DNA from: Rs1 sp038900335
GTDB taxonomy: Bacteria; Pseudomonadota; Gammaproteobacteria; Pseudomonadales; Balneatricaceae
Direction: 5' to 3'
Length of the DNA stretch: 64,000 nt
NCBI GenBank assembly: GCA_038900335.1
Contig: JBBMRB010000007.1
Coordinates: 1 to 64,000, forward strand
The position numbers were made by a program, and so were the translations under genes. Below, piece after piece: positions 33,882 to 41,932 of this stretch. Below the pieces are notes generated by a model. The model was not told the DNA's origin, made no database searches, and worked only from the letters and a program-made list of their open reading frames with translations. How positions within the stretch are numbered: position 1 is the stretch's first letter; every line of letters starts with the position of its first letter.

Positions 33882-36104
33882 ATGCGAAGACAAGAACGTA
33901 GGTTCACGCCAGCACAGGATGATCAGATCAATAGACTAGGAATTGGGTTTCTCAAGCGTATGAGCCCCGCTATTTTCGCGGTTATAACAGGTGTTACTAT
34001 ACTGTTAATCGGTGTGGTTTCTTTACACAATGTCGCTGAAAAACATATGGCGCTGAATAAAATGCAAGCGTTGGAACAGTCGCTTTTTATCAAAGAGAAA
34101 GTGATTAAATTTGTAGCCAGTAACAATACTGCTCTGCAGAGTTTACGCAATGTTATTTTACAAAAATCGCCGGTATCGCAAGAAGAATTTCGAATCATGG
34201 CCGAAAGTTTTGCCAGGAAATATGACTATATTAAGTATATTTCTTGGGCGCCTGCTGGTGTTGTTCATCGAGTTTATCCGCTGGGATTGAACAAAAATTT
34301 ACTGAATGTCCGAATTCCCCGTAAAGTGATTCATAATATCGCGCAGTCCAAAGATAATCTCGCGGTCGTTGTTGAAGTTAAACATAATCAGCTGTTTAAA
34401 TTCTCATTTCATAGCCTATTACTACCTGATGATCTAGGAAGTTTGAAAAATGGTATTATTTCTTTAGAGCTGGATTTAAAACAGTTTCTTAAGATGGAAG
34501 CGCTCGCTAATGGCGCATTAATATTACCCTTTGTGTTACTAGATGAGCAAAGCTTGCAAAACTTGTTTGATTTCAGCGGTGAGTCATTATTGGATGATAA
34601 TATTTATTTAACGAGTGTTGATGTAGGTAAAAACACTTGGCAAATAAAAACACTTATTAAAGAAGAGCAGCGTTTTGTCGGCTTAGGCTGGTTAGCGACA
34701 ATTATTTTATCACTATTGTTCAGCGCTATCAGCTATAAATTTCTGAGTGTCTATAGGCAGCGAAGTGAAGATGTTAAAGCAGGTGCCTATCGTGCTAATT
34801 ATGATCTATTAACTGGATTGCCCAACCGCTACCATTTTTCAAGAAGGCTGAGTGAAACCATTACTGAATCAAAACGTGAACAAAATGATTTTGCTATATT
34901 CTTTATGGATATAGATCATTTTAAACATATGAATGACCAGTTAGGACAAGGTGCAGGAGATACCATATTAACTACCTTTGCACATCGACTTGAAAGGGCT
35001 GTTAAACAGAACGATTTAATAGCAAGAATATCTGGTGATGAATTTGTGATTGTCGCTAGAGATGTAGATGACGCCATTAAAGCCGATTTATTAGCAGAGA
35101 AATTAAAAAAGAACTTACAGCAGCCGATTGAATTTTTAGGTCAGCAGCACTTTGTGTCAGTCAGTATTGGTGTGGCTATGTATCCTATTGATGGCGATGA
35201 TGTGCCATCCTTATTACACCGCGCTGATCAGGCGATGTATGCCGCCAAACGTGCTGGGCGCAACAGACATGTGTTCTTTAATGAAAGTATGAGAGAGCAA
35301 GCTGATATTTATCTGCAGATGAATGACGATATTTTGCGAGGATTAGAGCAGGGTGAATTTGAGCTCTATTATCAACCTGTGGTGAATGTTAAGACTTCAA
35401 TGGTTGATATATGCGAAGCTTTGATACGCTGGAATCATCCTCATAAAGGTTTGATCTTGCCGGATATGTTTATCCCATTAGCAGAGAAAACGGGAGCTAT
35501 TAGGGAAATAGGGCACTGGGCCTTTGCTCAAGCTTGTCGTGATATTAGAGTGTTTAGTGAAGGTGATATCAAAGTAAAAATCGCGATTAATCATTCGATG
35601 AGTGAATATTATTCTAATAGAGCGCTGGAGCGATGGAAAAAAGCGTTAAATGAGAATAATGTCAGTGGTGATAACTTTATCTTTGAAATACCAGAAATAT
35701 TATTAATGGATAAAAAGTCGACCCGAATGAGTGTCGTGACAGCAATGAGAAAATTGGGTGTGCAATTTGCGATTGATGATTTTGGCACGGGCCATTCTGC
35801 CATCAATTACTTACGTAACTATCCTGCTGATATCTTGAAAATTGACTCCAGTTTGATTCATGGCATGTTAACAAATGAGAAAGATCGAACACTGGTTGAT
35901 GTGGTGATGATTCTGGCTAAATCACTAGGCAAGAAAGTGGTTGCAGAGGGAGTTGAAAACGATGAGATGGCAAGCTTACTTAAAGAAATGAATTGTGATT
36001 ACTTACAGGGACATTGGCTTTTTGAACCTAAACCGATTGGCAAATTGATACCCTACCTTCACATACATATGTATGAGTTAGAAGATCAAGGTGAATTAGA
36101 TTAG
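33882..36104 (+). CDS. Membrane c-di-GMP enzyme with CHASE-like sensor, GGDEF and EAL domains
   Basis: A 740-residue protein. A cytoplasmic N-terminus and first membrane helix (AIFAVITGVTILLIGVVSL) precede a periplasmic domain of about 210 residues that resembles CHASE (YDYIKYISWAPAGVVHRVYP). The second membrane helix is VGLGWLATIILSLLFSAISY. The GGDEF domain has LTGLPNRYHF and signature SGDEF (Ser replaces Gly1). The EAL domain is mostly intact: CEALIRWNHP, DDFGTGHSAINYLRNY, KIDSSLI, AEGVEN. Usual motif N is in INHSMS and the glutamate in FEIPE. It may make or break c-di-GMP. Followed by its own terminator. Confidence 0.93.
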   Translation: MRRQERRFTPAQDDQINRLGIGFLKRMSPAIFAVITGVTILLIGVVSLHNVAEKHMALNKMQALEQSLFIKEKVIKFVASNNTALQSLRNVILQKSPVSQEEFRIMAESFARKYDYIKYISWAPAGVVHRVYPLGLNKNLLNVRIPRKVIHNIAQSKDNLAVVVEVKHNQLFKFSFHSLLLPDDLGSLKNGIISLELDLKQFLKMEALANGALILPFVLLDEQSLQNLFDFSGESLLDDNIYLTSVDVGKNTWQIKTLIKEEQRFVGLGWLATIILSLLFSAISYKFLSVYRQRSEDVKAGAYRANYDLLTGLPNRYHFSRRLSETITESKREQNDFAIFFMDIDHFKHMNDQLGQGAGDTILTTFAHRLERAVKQNDLIARISGDEFVIVARDVDDAIKADLLAEKLKKNLQQPIEFLGQQHFVSVSIGVAMYPIDGDDVPSLLHRADQAMYAAKRAGRNRHVFFNESMREQADIYLQMNDDILRGLEQGEFELYYQPVVNVKTSMVDICEALIRWNHPHKGLILPDMFIPLAEKTGAIREIGHWAFAQACRDIRVFSEGDIKVKIAINHSMSEYYSNRALERWKKALNENNVSGDNFIFEIPEILLMDKKSTRMSVVTAMRKLGVQFAIDDFGTGHSAINYLRNYPADILKIDSSLIHGMLTNEKDRTLVDVVMILAKSLGKKVVAEGVENDEMASLLKEMNCDYLQGHWLFEPKPIGKLIPYLHIHMYELEDQGELD

Positions 36105-36120
36105 CTAATATTTATGTGCG

Positions 36121-36147
36121 CTAAATGATTCGGACTCATTTAGTTTT
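36121..36147 (+). terminator. Terminator of the GGDEF-EAL gene
   Basis: Perfect 8-bp stem CTAAATGA/TCATTTAG with a 7-base loop, followed by TTTT, 16 bases after the stop. Confidence 0.65.
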
Positions 36148-36149
36148 AA

Positions 36150-36183
36150 AGCACTTAAGCATAGGACTAAGTGCTTAAGTGCT
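36150..36183 (-). terminator. Terminator of the DEAD-box helicase gene
   Basis: A perfect 11-bp stem (AGCACTTAAGC/GCTTAAGTGCT) followed on the minus strand by TTTAAAACT. It serves the convergent helicase gene. Confidence 0.6.
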
Positions 36184-36196
36184 AGCTTAATAACCG

Positions 36197-37501
36197 CTAT
36201 TTTTTTCTAGTCATCGGAGCGTTGCCATCATCATTGATTATGGTAGGTGTTTTTCTTGGTGCTTTTTTCTTTGGTTTTACCGTCTTTTTAGCTGCACTCT
36301 TTTTAGTTTCTTTCTTCTTTTTAGGCCCCGCTGCTTTTCCTGATGATTTGAGCTTTTTAGGGCCGTCATAAGTACCCTCTAAACCTTTGATCTGTTTTTT
36401 AATAAAACTTGCTTTTAAGTAACGCTCGATACTTGCCATCAAGTTCCATTCAGTTGGCAAGATCAAAGAAATAGCTTTGCCCTCTTTGCCCGCTCTACCT
36501 GTTCTGCCTGTTCTGTGGATGTAGTCATCACCACTTCTTGGCATATCGCGGTTAATCACTAAGTCAATGCCTTTAATATCAATACCGCGTGCTGCGACAT
36601 CGGTTGCTATTAAAATAGCAAGTTTACCGGTTTGCACTAGGTTAACGACATGCTTTCTCTGCTCTTGAGTGAGGTCACCATGTAATATGCCTGCCCTGAT
36701 ACCGAATCGGCGAACATAACCATTTAAACGCGCTGCTTGCACTATGGTATTGGTGAAGACAATCGCCTTTTCAAAGTTCTCTTTATGCAGTAGTGAGATT
36801 AGCTGTTTATCTTTTAAATTATCGTCATTAGCGGGAATGATTTGATGAGTGATCTGATCATGTACTTCACGATGGCTGTTGAGCTGATGTAATTTTGGCT
36901 CAGACAAGCTTTGCTTCATAAAAGCCGGTAATTCATGTTGCGCTAATGTCGCTGAAAAAAGCATGGTTTGGCGTTGCTCAGGGCAATTGCTAATAATACG
37001 TGCCACATCTTCTTCAAAGCCCATATCTATCATTCGATCAGCTTCGTCTAAAATTAATACTTCGATATGGTTTAAATCAATCGTGCCTTTGTCAAGGTGA
37101 TCAATCAATCGCCCAGGCGTTGCTATTAATATTTCCGGGTTTTTTCTCAACCTAGCAGCTTGTGGTTTAAACTCTTCACCACCGCACACGGTATCACCTT
37201 TAATAAAGGTAAATTGGGCGAGTTGTTCAAGGTGATTGAGCACTTGTATAGCGAGCTCACGAGTGGGAGTTAAAATTAATGCGCGCGCCTCATAACCTGC
37301 TGATTTAACATTTAACAGGCGATCTAATAATGGAATTAGAAACGCGGCTGTTTTACCACTACCTGTCTCAGCAGTTACTAGAACGTCTTGGCCTGCCAAA
37401 GTGTCTTCTAATGTGGCTGTTTGTACTTTTGTTGGAGTACTAAACTTAAGGGCATTTAAGGCTTTTACTAGTCGTTCATTTAGTTGATGATCTTGAAACA
37501 C
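36197..37501 (-). CDS. DEAD-box RNA helicase (SrmB/RhlE-like)
   Basis: A 434-residue RNA helicase. Motifs in order: Q-motif F-x-PTKVQTATLE, Walker A AETGSGKT, Ia PTRELAIQV, DEAD box as DEADRM, SAT as FSATLAQHE, motif IV IVFTNT, motif V ATDVAARGIDI, motif VI HRTGRTGRAG. The C-terminus is a lysine-rich basic tail (KKKKETKKSAAKKTVKPKKK) which would bind RNA. Length and tail resemble SrmB; RhlE is the alternative. GTG start. A 13-bp inverted repeat lies in its leader at 37553-37584; cold-shock helicases often have regulated leaders. Confidence 0.94.
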   Translation of the reverse strand: MFQDHQLNERLVKALNALKFSTPTKVQTATLEDTLAGQDVLVTAETGSGKTAAFLIPLLDRLLNVKSAGYEARALILTPTRELAIQVLNHLEQLAQFTFIKGDTVCGGEEFKPQAARLRKNPEILIATPGRLIDHLDKGTIDLNHIEVLILDEADRMIDMGFEEDVARIISNCPEQRQTMLFSATLAQHELPAFMKQSLSEPKLHQLNSHREVHDQITHQIIPANDDNLKDKQLISLLHKENFEKAIVFTNTIVQAARLNGYVRRFGIRAGILHGDLTQEQRKHVVNLVQTGKLAILIATDVAARGIDIKGIDLVINRDMPRSGDDYIHRTGRTGRAGKEGKAISLILPTEWNLMASIERYLKASFIKKQIKGLEGTYDGPKKLKSSGKAAGPKKKKETKKSAAKKTVKPKKKAPRKTPTIINDDGNAPMTRKK

Positions 37502-37552
37502 AATAGAGGTTCTCTGTTAAAAAATATGGTTGCCAGGTAGTGGCATCGTTCG

Positions 37553-37584
37553 CTGCTAAAATAGATTATTTTCTATTTTAGCAG
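37553..37584. repeat. Perfect inverted repeat in the helicase leader
   Basis: CTGCTAAAATAGA at 37553-37565 pairs with TCTATTTTAGCAG at 37572-37584, loop TTATTT. It sits about 52 bases before the helicase start, in the divergent region with the NlpC gene. It could be a leader hairpin or an operator. Confidence 0.5.
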
Positions 37585-37743
37585 ATAGCTGGCTGCGCAT
37601 GAAGAAAAGAAATGATTCTAACCAGCATCAATGGTGTGCTTCGCTGTTAAGTTGTACTTTCACTTTGCGCTATTTTGTAATATTCTTGGCGGCAATTAAA
37701 TTTATGAGATTCGACGTAACTTTGCACTGCGTCATTAGATATT

Positions 37744-38250
37744 ATGTATAAAACATTTAAATACTTTACAGCCCTTATAATAGTGCTCTCTTTAGTCGGA
37801 TGTGTCAGTAGCCCTAGTAAGAGTAAGAAGAGTAAATCTAGCGTGACTATCCTCTCTTTACAGCAAGCTGAAGAGCAGCTGTTAGGCTATTATACGTTAT
37901 GGGAAGGCACTCCCTATCTGTTTGGTGGTAATAGTGATGAAGGTATCGATTGTTCGGCATTTGTCAAAAACGCTTATAAATCAGTATTTGATGTAGATGT
38001 TCCAAGAACTACTATTGCTCAGGCTGAAATTGGTGAGAAAATTGCAAAAGCAGATTTGATTCCAGGAGATCTTGTGCTGTTTAAAACGTCTCGCTCTACT
38101 CGACATGTCGGTGTTGTGGTGCAAGGTAATAAATTTATGCATGTCTCAACTAAAAAAGGGGTGATCGTGTCGTCGTTAGATAATGTCTACTGGCGTAAAA
38201 AGTACTGGAAAGCAGTGCGCCCTGATAACGGCCTCGCTATTAACAGCTAA
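37744..38250 (+). CDS. NlpC/P60 family lipoprotein
   Basis: A 168-residue lipoprotein cell-wall peptidase. Signal peptide YFTALIIVLSLVGC with lipobox SLVGC, the lipidated cysteine at residue 20. A Ser/Lys-rich linker leads to the NlpC/P60 domain: WEGTPYLFGGNSDEGIDCSAFVKNAY with the catalytic cysteine in DCSAF, IPGDLVLFKTS, and the catalytic His in RHVGVVVQGNKFMHVST. It cleaves peptide bonds of peptidoglycan in the periplasm. It stands alone between the helicase (-) and the spermidine-synthase-like gene (-). Related to Spr/MepS of E. coli. Confidence 0.92.
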   Translation: MYKTFKYFTALIIVLSLVGCVSSPSKSKKSKSSVTILSLQQAEEQLLGYYTLWEGTPYLFGGNSDEGIDCSAFVKNAYKSVFDVDVPRTTIAQAEIGEKIAKADLIPGDLVLFKTSRSTRHVGVVVQGNKFMHVSTKKGVIVSSLDNVYWRKKYWKAVRPDNGLAINS

Positions 38251-38297
38251 ATAACGTCTTCTGCAAGGCACATCTAGATCGACTATATAAAGTTTAA

Positions 38298-39050
38298 TTA
38301 ATTTTTTACCTGCAATTGGTTAATCAGCCTTTGCAGGGGAATATCAAGTTTAGTACCCAGCTTCTTCGCTTCAGCTTGTAAACGCCTTGGGTGTGGATCC
38401 GCTTGAAAGTTTTTGCCGATGATAACGATAATATTACTTTCATCGGTGACTAACATCAGCGCTTGTGAGGTAAAAATTTCCTCAAGTAAGTTTAAATCAA
38501 AAGGTAGATAGCCTTTACCTTCATCCCACAAATTCAGAACTAACACGCCATCATCTTTTAATGCATTACAGCACTCTAGGATAAAATCTTGATTCGCAAG
38601 AGCGTGTTGAATACCGTTATCAAGATAGAGATCGACGAATAGTAAATCGGTACATTGATCCCTACCTTTAATATATTGAAAAGCATCTTCAATATTGATT
38701 GTTAGGCGATCTGATTTAGGTAGCAGAAACCATTGATGTGCAAAATCTTTTACCTTTTCTCTAAGTTCAATTGCCGTTACTTGAATTTCTTCATTTGCTA
38801 ATAATATTGCTTTAGCGAGAGAACCTGCACCTAAGCCTAGTAGTAATGCATGTTTAGCATCAGGCTGGAATAGCATGCCCAGCATCATTGATTGCGTATA
38901 TTGAAATAATAACCGCTCAGGCTGATTGACCTGCATGCCGCTTTGTTGTCCGCCATCACCGAAGGTTAGGTAGTAATTGATACTATCAGACATCACATGG
39001 ACATTGCCCCACTGATCGCAGGCACGAGAAATTTCAATTAAATGAGTCAT
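38298..39050 (-). CDS. Spermidine synthase-like SAM-dependent methyltransferase fold protein
   Basis: A 250-residue protein related to spermidine synthase. Motifs: QSMMLGMLFQPDAKHALLLGLGAGSLAKAILL (glycine-rich SAM site), TAIELREKV acidic strand, INIEDAFQYIKGRDQ and TDLLFVDLY. The substrate gate of true spermidine synthase is absent or changed: the loop after the GxGxG strand lacks GGG-E and the central D is present in DLLFVDLYLDN. Many bacteria carry such fused or stand-alone members of unclear substrate. It reads outward from a 525-base region holding a small RNA gene. Confidence 0.8.
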   Translation of the reverse strand: MTHLIEISRACDQWGNVHVMSDSINYYLTFGDGGQQSGMQVNQPERLLFQYTQSMMLGMLFQPDAKHALLLGLGAGSLAKAILLANEEIQVTAIELREKVKDFAHQWFLLPKSDRLTINIEDAFQYIKGRDQCTDLLFVDLYLDNGIQHALANQDFILECCNALKDDGVLVLNLWDEGKGYLPFDLNLLEEIFTSQALMLVTDESNIIVIIGKNFQADPHPRRLQAEAKKLGTKLDIPLQRLINQLQVKN

Positions 39051-39144
39051 AATTTATGAGTTACTTTTCAATAGTTTTAGTCAGGGCTATTATGCGTATT
39101 TTTATTAACACTTGCTTTAGCTAAATGACGATACTGTTATTTTA

Positions 39145-39180
39145 TTGGCCACATCGCTCTTTTAAAGAGAGAGGTGCCAA
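39145..39180. repeat. Hairpin element upstream of the Fur-controlled RNA
   Basis: TTGGCCAC at 39145-39152 pairs (one bulge) with GTGCCAA at 39174-39180, and CTCTTT pairs with AAAGAG inside. No T tract, so not a clear terminator. Confidence 0.4.
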
Positions 39181-39201
39181 TAATAAATCACACTAATGCT
39201 A

Positions 39202-39230
39202 TTGCAAATCATTATCATTCGCGATATCAT
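39202..39230 (+). promoter_or_regulatory. Sigma-70 promoter overlapped by a Fur box
   Basis: TTGCAA (39202-39207) is the -35 and TATCAT (39225-39230) the -10, 17 bases apart. TGCAAATCATTATCA (39203-39217) matches the Fur 7-1-7 consensus TGATAATNATTATCA at all but two positions. The box overlaps the -35 and spacer, the classic position for iron-dependent repression. Confidence 0.72.
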
Positions 39231-39236
39231 TATTTT

Positions 39237-39364
39237 GCTCGCAAGGTAACTCGATTAATTATCAAGTTAGCTTCACCCTCTCTTACAATGAGCATGTTTT
39301 TTATTGTTGGAGATACACGGTTCTTGTCATATTCAGGCAACTCTTTGAGTTGCCTTCTTTTTTT
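39237..39364 (+). ncRNA. Candidate Fur-regulated small RNA
   Basis: The predicted RNA of about 128 bases starts near 39237, seven bases after the -10. Within it: a 5' hairpin TAACT/AGTTA (39247-39269) with AT-rich loop; a C/U-rich single strand CTTCACCCTCTCTTAC (39271-39286) that could pair with Shine-Dalgarno regions; TTTTTT (39297-39302) as possible Hfq contact. It ends with a textbook terminator: AGGCAACTC/GAGTTGCCT (39335-39355) then a T-rich tail to about 39364. No convincing coding frame. It plays the same logic as RyhB and PrrF RNAs but I see no sequence likeness to their cores. A 64-codon frame over it is judged spurious. Confidence 0.62.
39335..39364 (+). terminator. Strong intrinsic terminator of the small RNA
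   Basis: Nine-base-pair perfect stem with a TTT loop, followed by TCTTTTTTTT. It sits in the middle of a 525-base gap with no gene upstream on this strand, which requires a transcript to terminate. Confidence 0.9.
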
Positions 39365-39581
39365 GTAGCGCGTTAAATCCCATTTATTACCGTTAATTTT
39401 AACTCATTATGGCGCTGAGCTAATAAAGTCGAAGTTCAACTGATTTATGCGACTGGATACGATCTTAAAAATACCAGTATTATCCATAAGTTAATTGAAT
39501 GTAGAGCTGATCTGCGGCATAGATTTAGCTATACTCATCAGTTCTAACAGCTAGATTTAACATTTAATTAAGGATATGACA

Positions 39582-40181
39582 GTGAGTATGCAAACACTTG
39601 ATCAGCAGCTAGCATTTATTATAGAAATTGATAAATTAAAGGCTGTTTATCGACGAACAATGGTTAAGAGCGACAATAATCGTCAAGAAAATAGTGCAGA
39701 ACACAGTTGGCAAATTGCGCTTGGCGCACAAATATTACAGCAATACGCTCAGCACAGCATAGATATTAACCGTGTTGTTTGTATGCTATTGATCCATGAT
39801 ATTGTCGAAATAGATGCAGGTGACCTATTTGCTTTTGAAGACCCAGCGTTAATGGCAGCGCAAGAGGAGAAAGAAATAGCAGCGGCTAAGCGTATTTTTG
39901 CTTTACTACCTGCAGAGCAGGGCGATGCTATGCTTGCCTTATGGCTAGAGTTTGAAGAAGCTAAAAGCAATGATGCGCGTTTTGCCAAATCGATAGATAG
40001 AATACTGCCGCTAGTACAAAATATGGCGAATAATGGCGGCAGTTGGGTTGTTAATCATGTGAGTAAATCGCAAGTACTTAAGCGCAACAGTTATTTGCAA
40101 GAGCTTGCCCCTAAGCTTTGGGATTATGTTAACCAACAAGTAGAGCTAGCTTGTGCTAATGGTTGGCTCATTAGAGATTAG
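39582..40181 (+). CDS. HD-domain phosphohydrolase (YfbR/HDDC2-like)
   Basis: About 199 residues. HD-family metal site: H in SAEHSWQIALGAQIL and the HD pair in LLIHDIVEIDAGDLFAFED; a later D in SIDRILPLVQNM. Close to YfbR and eukaryotic HDDC2, 5'-deoxynucleotidases acting on dNMPs. The start is uncertain: the ATG at 39576 has AAGGA only two bases away, while the GTG at 39582 has it seven bases away, so I choose GTG; the ATG two codons later (39588) is also possible. Follows the small RNA gene by about 220 bases. The natural substrate is not shown. Confidence 0.88.
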   Translation: MSMQTLDQQLAFIIEIDKLKAVYRRTMVKSDNNRQENSAEHSWQIALGAQILQQYAQHSIDINRVVCMLLIHDIVEIDAGDLFAFEDPALMAAQEEKEIAAAKRIFALLPAEQGDAMLALWLEFEEAKSNDARFAKSIDRILPLVQNMANNGGSWVVNHVSKSQVLKRNSYLQELAPKLWDYVNQQVELACANGWLIRD

Positions 40182-40201
40182 CCTTAAGGTGCGGGTGTGC
40201 T

Positions 40202-40507
40202 TTATTTTTTTTCGTCATCATCTGGCGTATCACTGGTAATGACGTAAAAGATCCTTAAAATACTCAGGCTGATATAACCTATGAGTGCGAGTATGCAGCT
40301 AATAGTAATGATGATTATGCCTATTAAAGCGACTATTTCTCGATGAAGAGGGTCGCTTACCATGTATTGCCCACCCATGACTAAAGCAATACCTAATAGT
40401 GACATCGCAAAACCGACTAAAATAAATGTGAGGTTTTGTTGAGTCTTAGTTGCCTGTTTTTGTAGCACTCGCTTAAGCTTAAACAATGGGCCTTTATTTT
40501 TTTTCAT
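40202..40507 (-). CDS. Small membrane protein, unknown function
   Basis: A 101-residue protein with two membrane helices (LTFILVGFAMSLLGIALVMG and IVALIGIIIITISCILALIGYI), a basic N-terminus (MKKNKGPLFKLKRVLQKQ) and a short acidic tail (SDTPDDDEKK). Resembles generic inner-membrane small proteins without a named domain. It is the last gene of a minus-strand group with the VOC and rlmA genes (31- and 17-base gaps), so probably cotranscribed. No function recognised. Confidence 0.7.
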   Translation of the reverse strand: MKKNKGPLFKLKRVLQKQATKTQQNLTFILVGFAMSLLGIALVMGGQYMVSDPLHREIVALIGIIIITISCILALIGYISLSILRIFYVITSDTPDDDEKK

Positions 40508-40538
40508 TACGTGTTAGTAACCCCAGAGTTAAATAGCT

Positions 40539-40961
40539 TTAGCCCAGCCTTTTGGTGATAGGGTGATCATCGTTAAGCTGTAACAGATCCCATAAATTGC
40601 CATACAAATCTTCAAATACCGCCACCATACCATATTCTTGCCGCTTTGGAGCACGGATAAAGTGAATACCATCGGCTAGCATGCGCTCATAATCTCGCCA
40701 AAAATCATCGGTATTTAGAAAAAGAAATACCCTGCCACCTGTTTGATTGCCAATGAATAAATGTTGCTGTTCTTTGGAGGCTTTAGCTAGTAATAGCGAA
40801 ACCCCATTGGAGTTTGGCGCAGCGATAACGACCCAGCGTTTATTCTGCTCAGCTTGGTAGATGTCTTCAATCAGCTCGAACTTTAATTTGTTTAAGTAAA
40901 AGTCTAATGCCTCATCATAATCTTTAACGACTAAGGATATATGAATAATATCTTGTTTCAT
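40539..40961 (-). CDS. VOC (glyoxalase/bleomycin resistance-like) protein
   Basis: A 140-residue single-chain member of the vicinal-oxygen-chelate superfamily: MKQDIIHISLVVKDYDEALDFYLNKLKFELIEDI, then WVVIAAPNSNGVSLLLA, a GRVFLFLNTDDFWRDYERM block and FIRAPKRQEYGMVAVFEDLYGNLWDLLQ. His at residue 7 and Glu near FEDLYGNLWDL are the likely metal ligands. Substrate unknown; the family covers glyoxalase I, dioxygenases and resistance proteins. Lies 17 bases after rlmA and before the small membrane gene. Confidence 0.85.
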   Translation of the reverse strand: MKQDIIHISLVVKDYDEALDFYLNKLKFELIEDIYQAEQNKRWVVIAAPNSNGVSLLLAKASKEQQHLFIGNQTGGRVFLFLNTDDFWRDYERMLADGIHFIRAPKRQEYGMVAVFEDLYGNLWDLLQLNDDHPITKRLG

Positions 40962-40978
40962 AAGTCACCCACGCTTAG

Positions 40979-41824
40979 TTAGCGTTTACTGAATTGGCCA
41001 ATATTGACACTAAATGTTAGCTCCAGAGGTAAACGGTTTAACAGCGATTGCTTAGTCTCATTATTAATGCGTTGGCCATGAGGGGTCATATCAAGCAATG
41101 TTGAGAGCTGGTTTTCTGCGGTGAGCACAAAGTTAAATTTAAGTACTTGCAGGTTTTCTAGTGCAAACAAAGGCTCTAATTCAAGGGCTGGCTCATAGCT
41201 AGAGGTTTTGATGTCATTATACATTACCTGTTTTAGCTCGATTAAGTGCTGATCAGTTGGCCAGACTAAAATCAGCGAAGCGTTAGTTTTTAACGCCTTG
41301 GCGAAAGGCCCCGGCATCAAGCGGCTAAAGACAACACTTAAGATATCTAAACTATTGTCTTTAATGGGCATTTTTGAGCCACTAGCCACTATCCACGTCA
41401 TATCTTTAGTGCGTTTAGTGGCTGCTTTAATGGCATGTTTTGAAATGTCTAAGCCATAAAAGTTAATCTCTTTTAGTGGGTTAGCTGTACTTAATGCTGC
41501 TTGCCATTGCTCAGTATAATAACCATCACCACAGCCCATATCTAAGATATCGATACGATCAAGATCTCTACTTATGTCTGCTATCATACTGCTCATTGTG
41601 TCAGCTAATGGCCGATAATATTGTAAATCTAGAAATTGACCACGGGCATTGACCATCAGTGGGTTATCACCTGGGTCTATCGATTTTTTTTGTTGAACAG
41701 CAAGTAGGTTCCAATACCCTTGTTTAGCTTGATCAAAACAATGATTGTTAGCACAACGCATAACATTGCCTGTTATCTCAAGAGGCTCGCGACACAAAGG
41801 ACATGCCAAGACTGAACTGTTCAT
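40979..41824 (-). CDS. rlmA: 23S rRNA (guanine-745-N1)-methyltransferase
   Basis: Methylates G745 of 23S rRNA using SAM. The zinc finger is CPLC plus CANNHC (CxxC-x13-CxxxxC) at about residues 8-29. The linker FDQAKQGYWNLL matches RlmA. The SAM domain has DILDMGCGDGYYTEQW, FYGLDISKHAIKAA and the family block VFSRLMPGPFAKAL. Length 281 is near the usual 270. First gene of a small minus-strand unit with the VOC and membrane protein genes. Rlm(A) type I, as E. coli; the related type II targets G748 in Gram positives. Confidence 0.93.
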   Translation of the reverse strand: MNSSVLACPLCREPLEITGNVMRCANNHCFDQAKQGYWNLLAVQQKKSIDPGDNPLMVNARGQFLDLQYYRPLADTMSSMIADISRDLDRIDILDMGCGDGYYTEQWQAALSTANPLKEINFYGLDISKHAIKAATKRTKDMTWIVASGSKMPIKDNSLDILSVVFSRLMPGPFAKALKTNASLILVWPTDQHLIELKQVMYNDIKTSSYEPALELEPLFALENLQVLKFNFVLTAENQLSTLLDMTPHGQRINNETKQSLLNRLPLELTFSVNIGQFSKR

Positions 41825-41932
41825 ATAATTGTTAGTACCTTAACTTTTGCAATGCTTTGAAAGTAAATCATAATTACCTTGTAAGCAGGTTCACTTTAGA
41901 GTCGGTTGATATTAGTTATTAACAGCAAATAT

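Noticed and set aside
39174..39368. 64-codon plus-strand frame over the small RNA region
   Set aside because: It runs across the Fur box, promoter and terminator stem, has no ribosome site and no family likeness.
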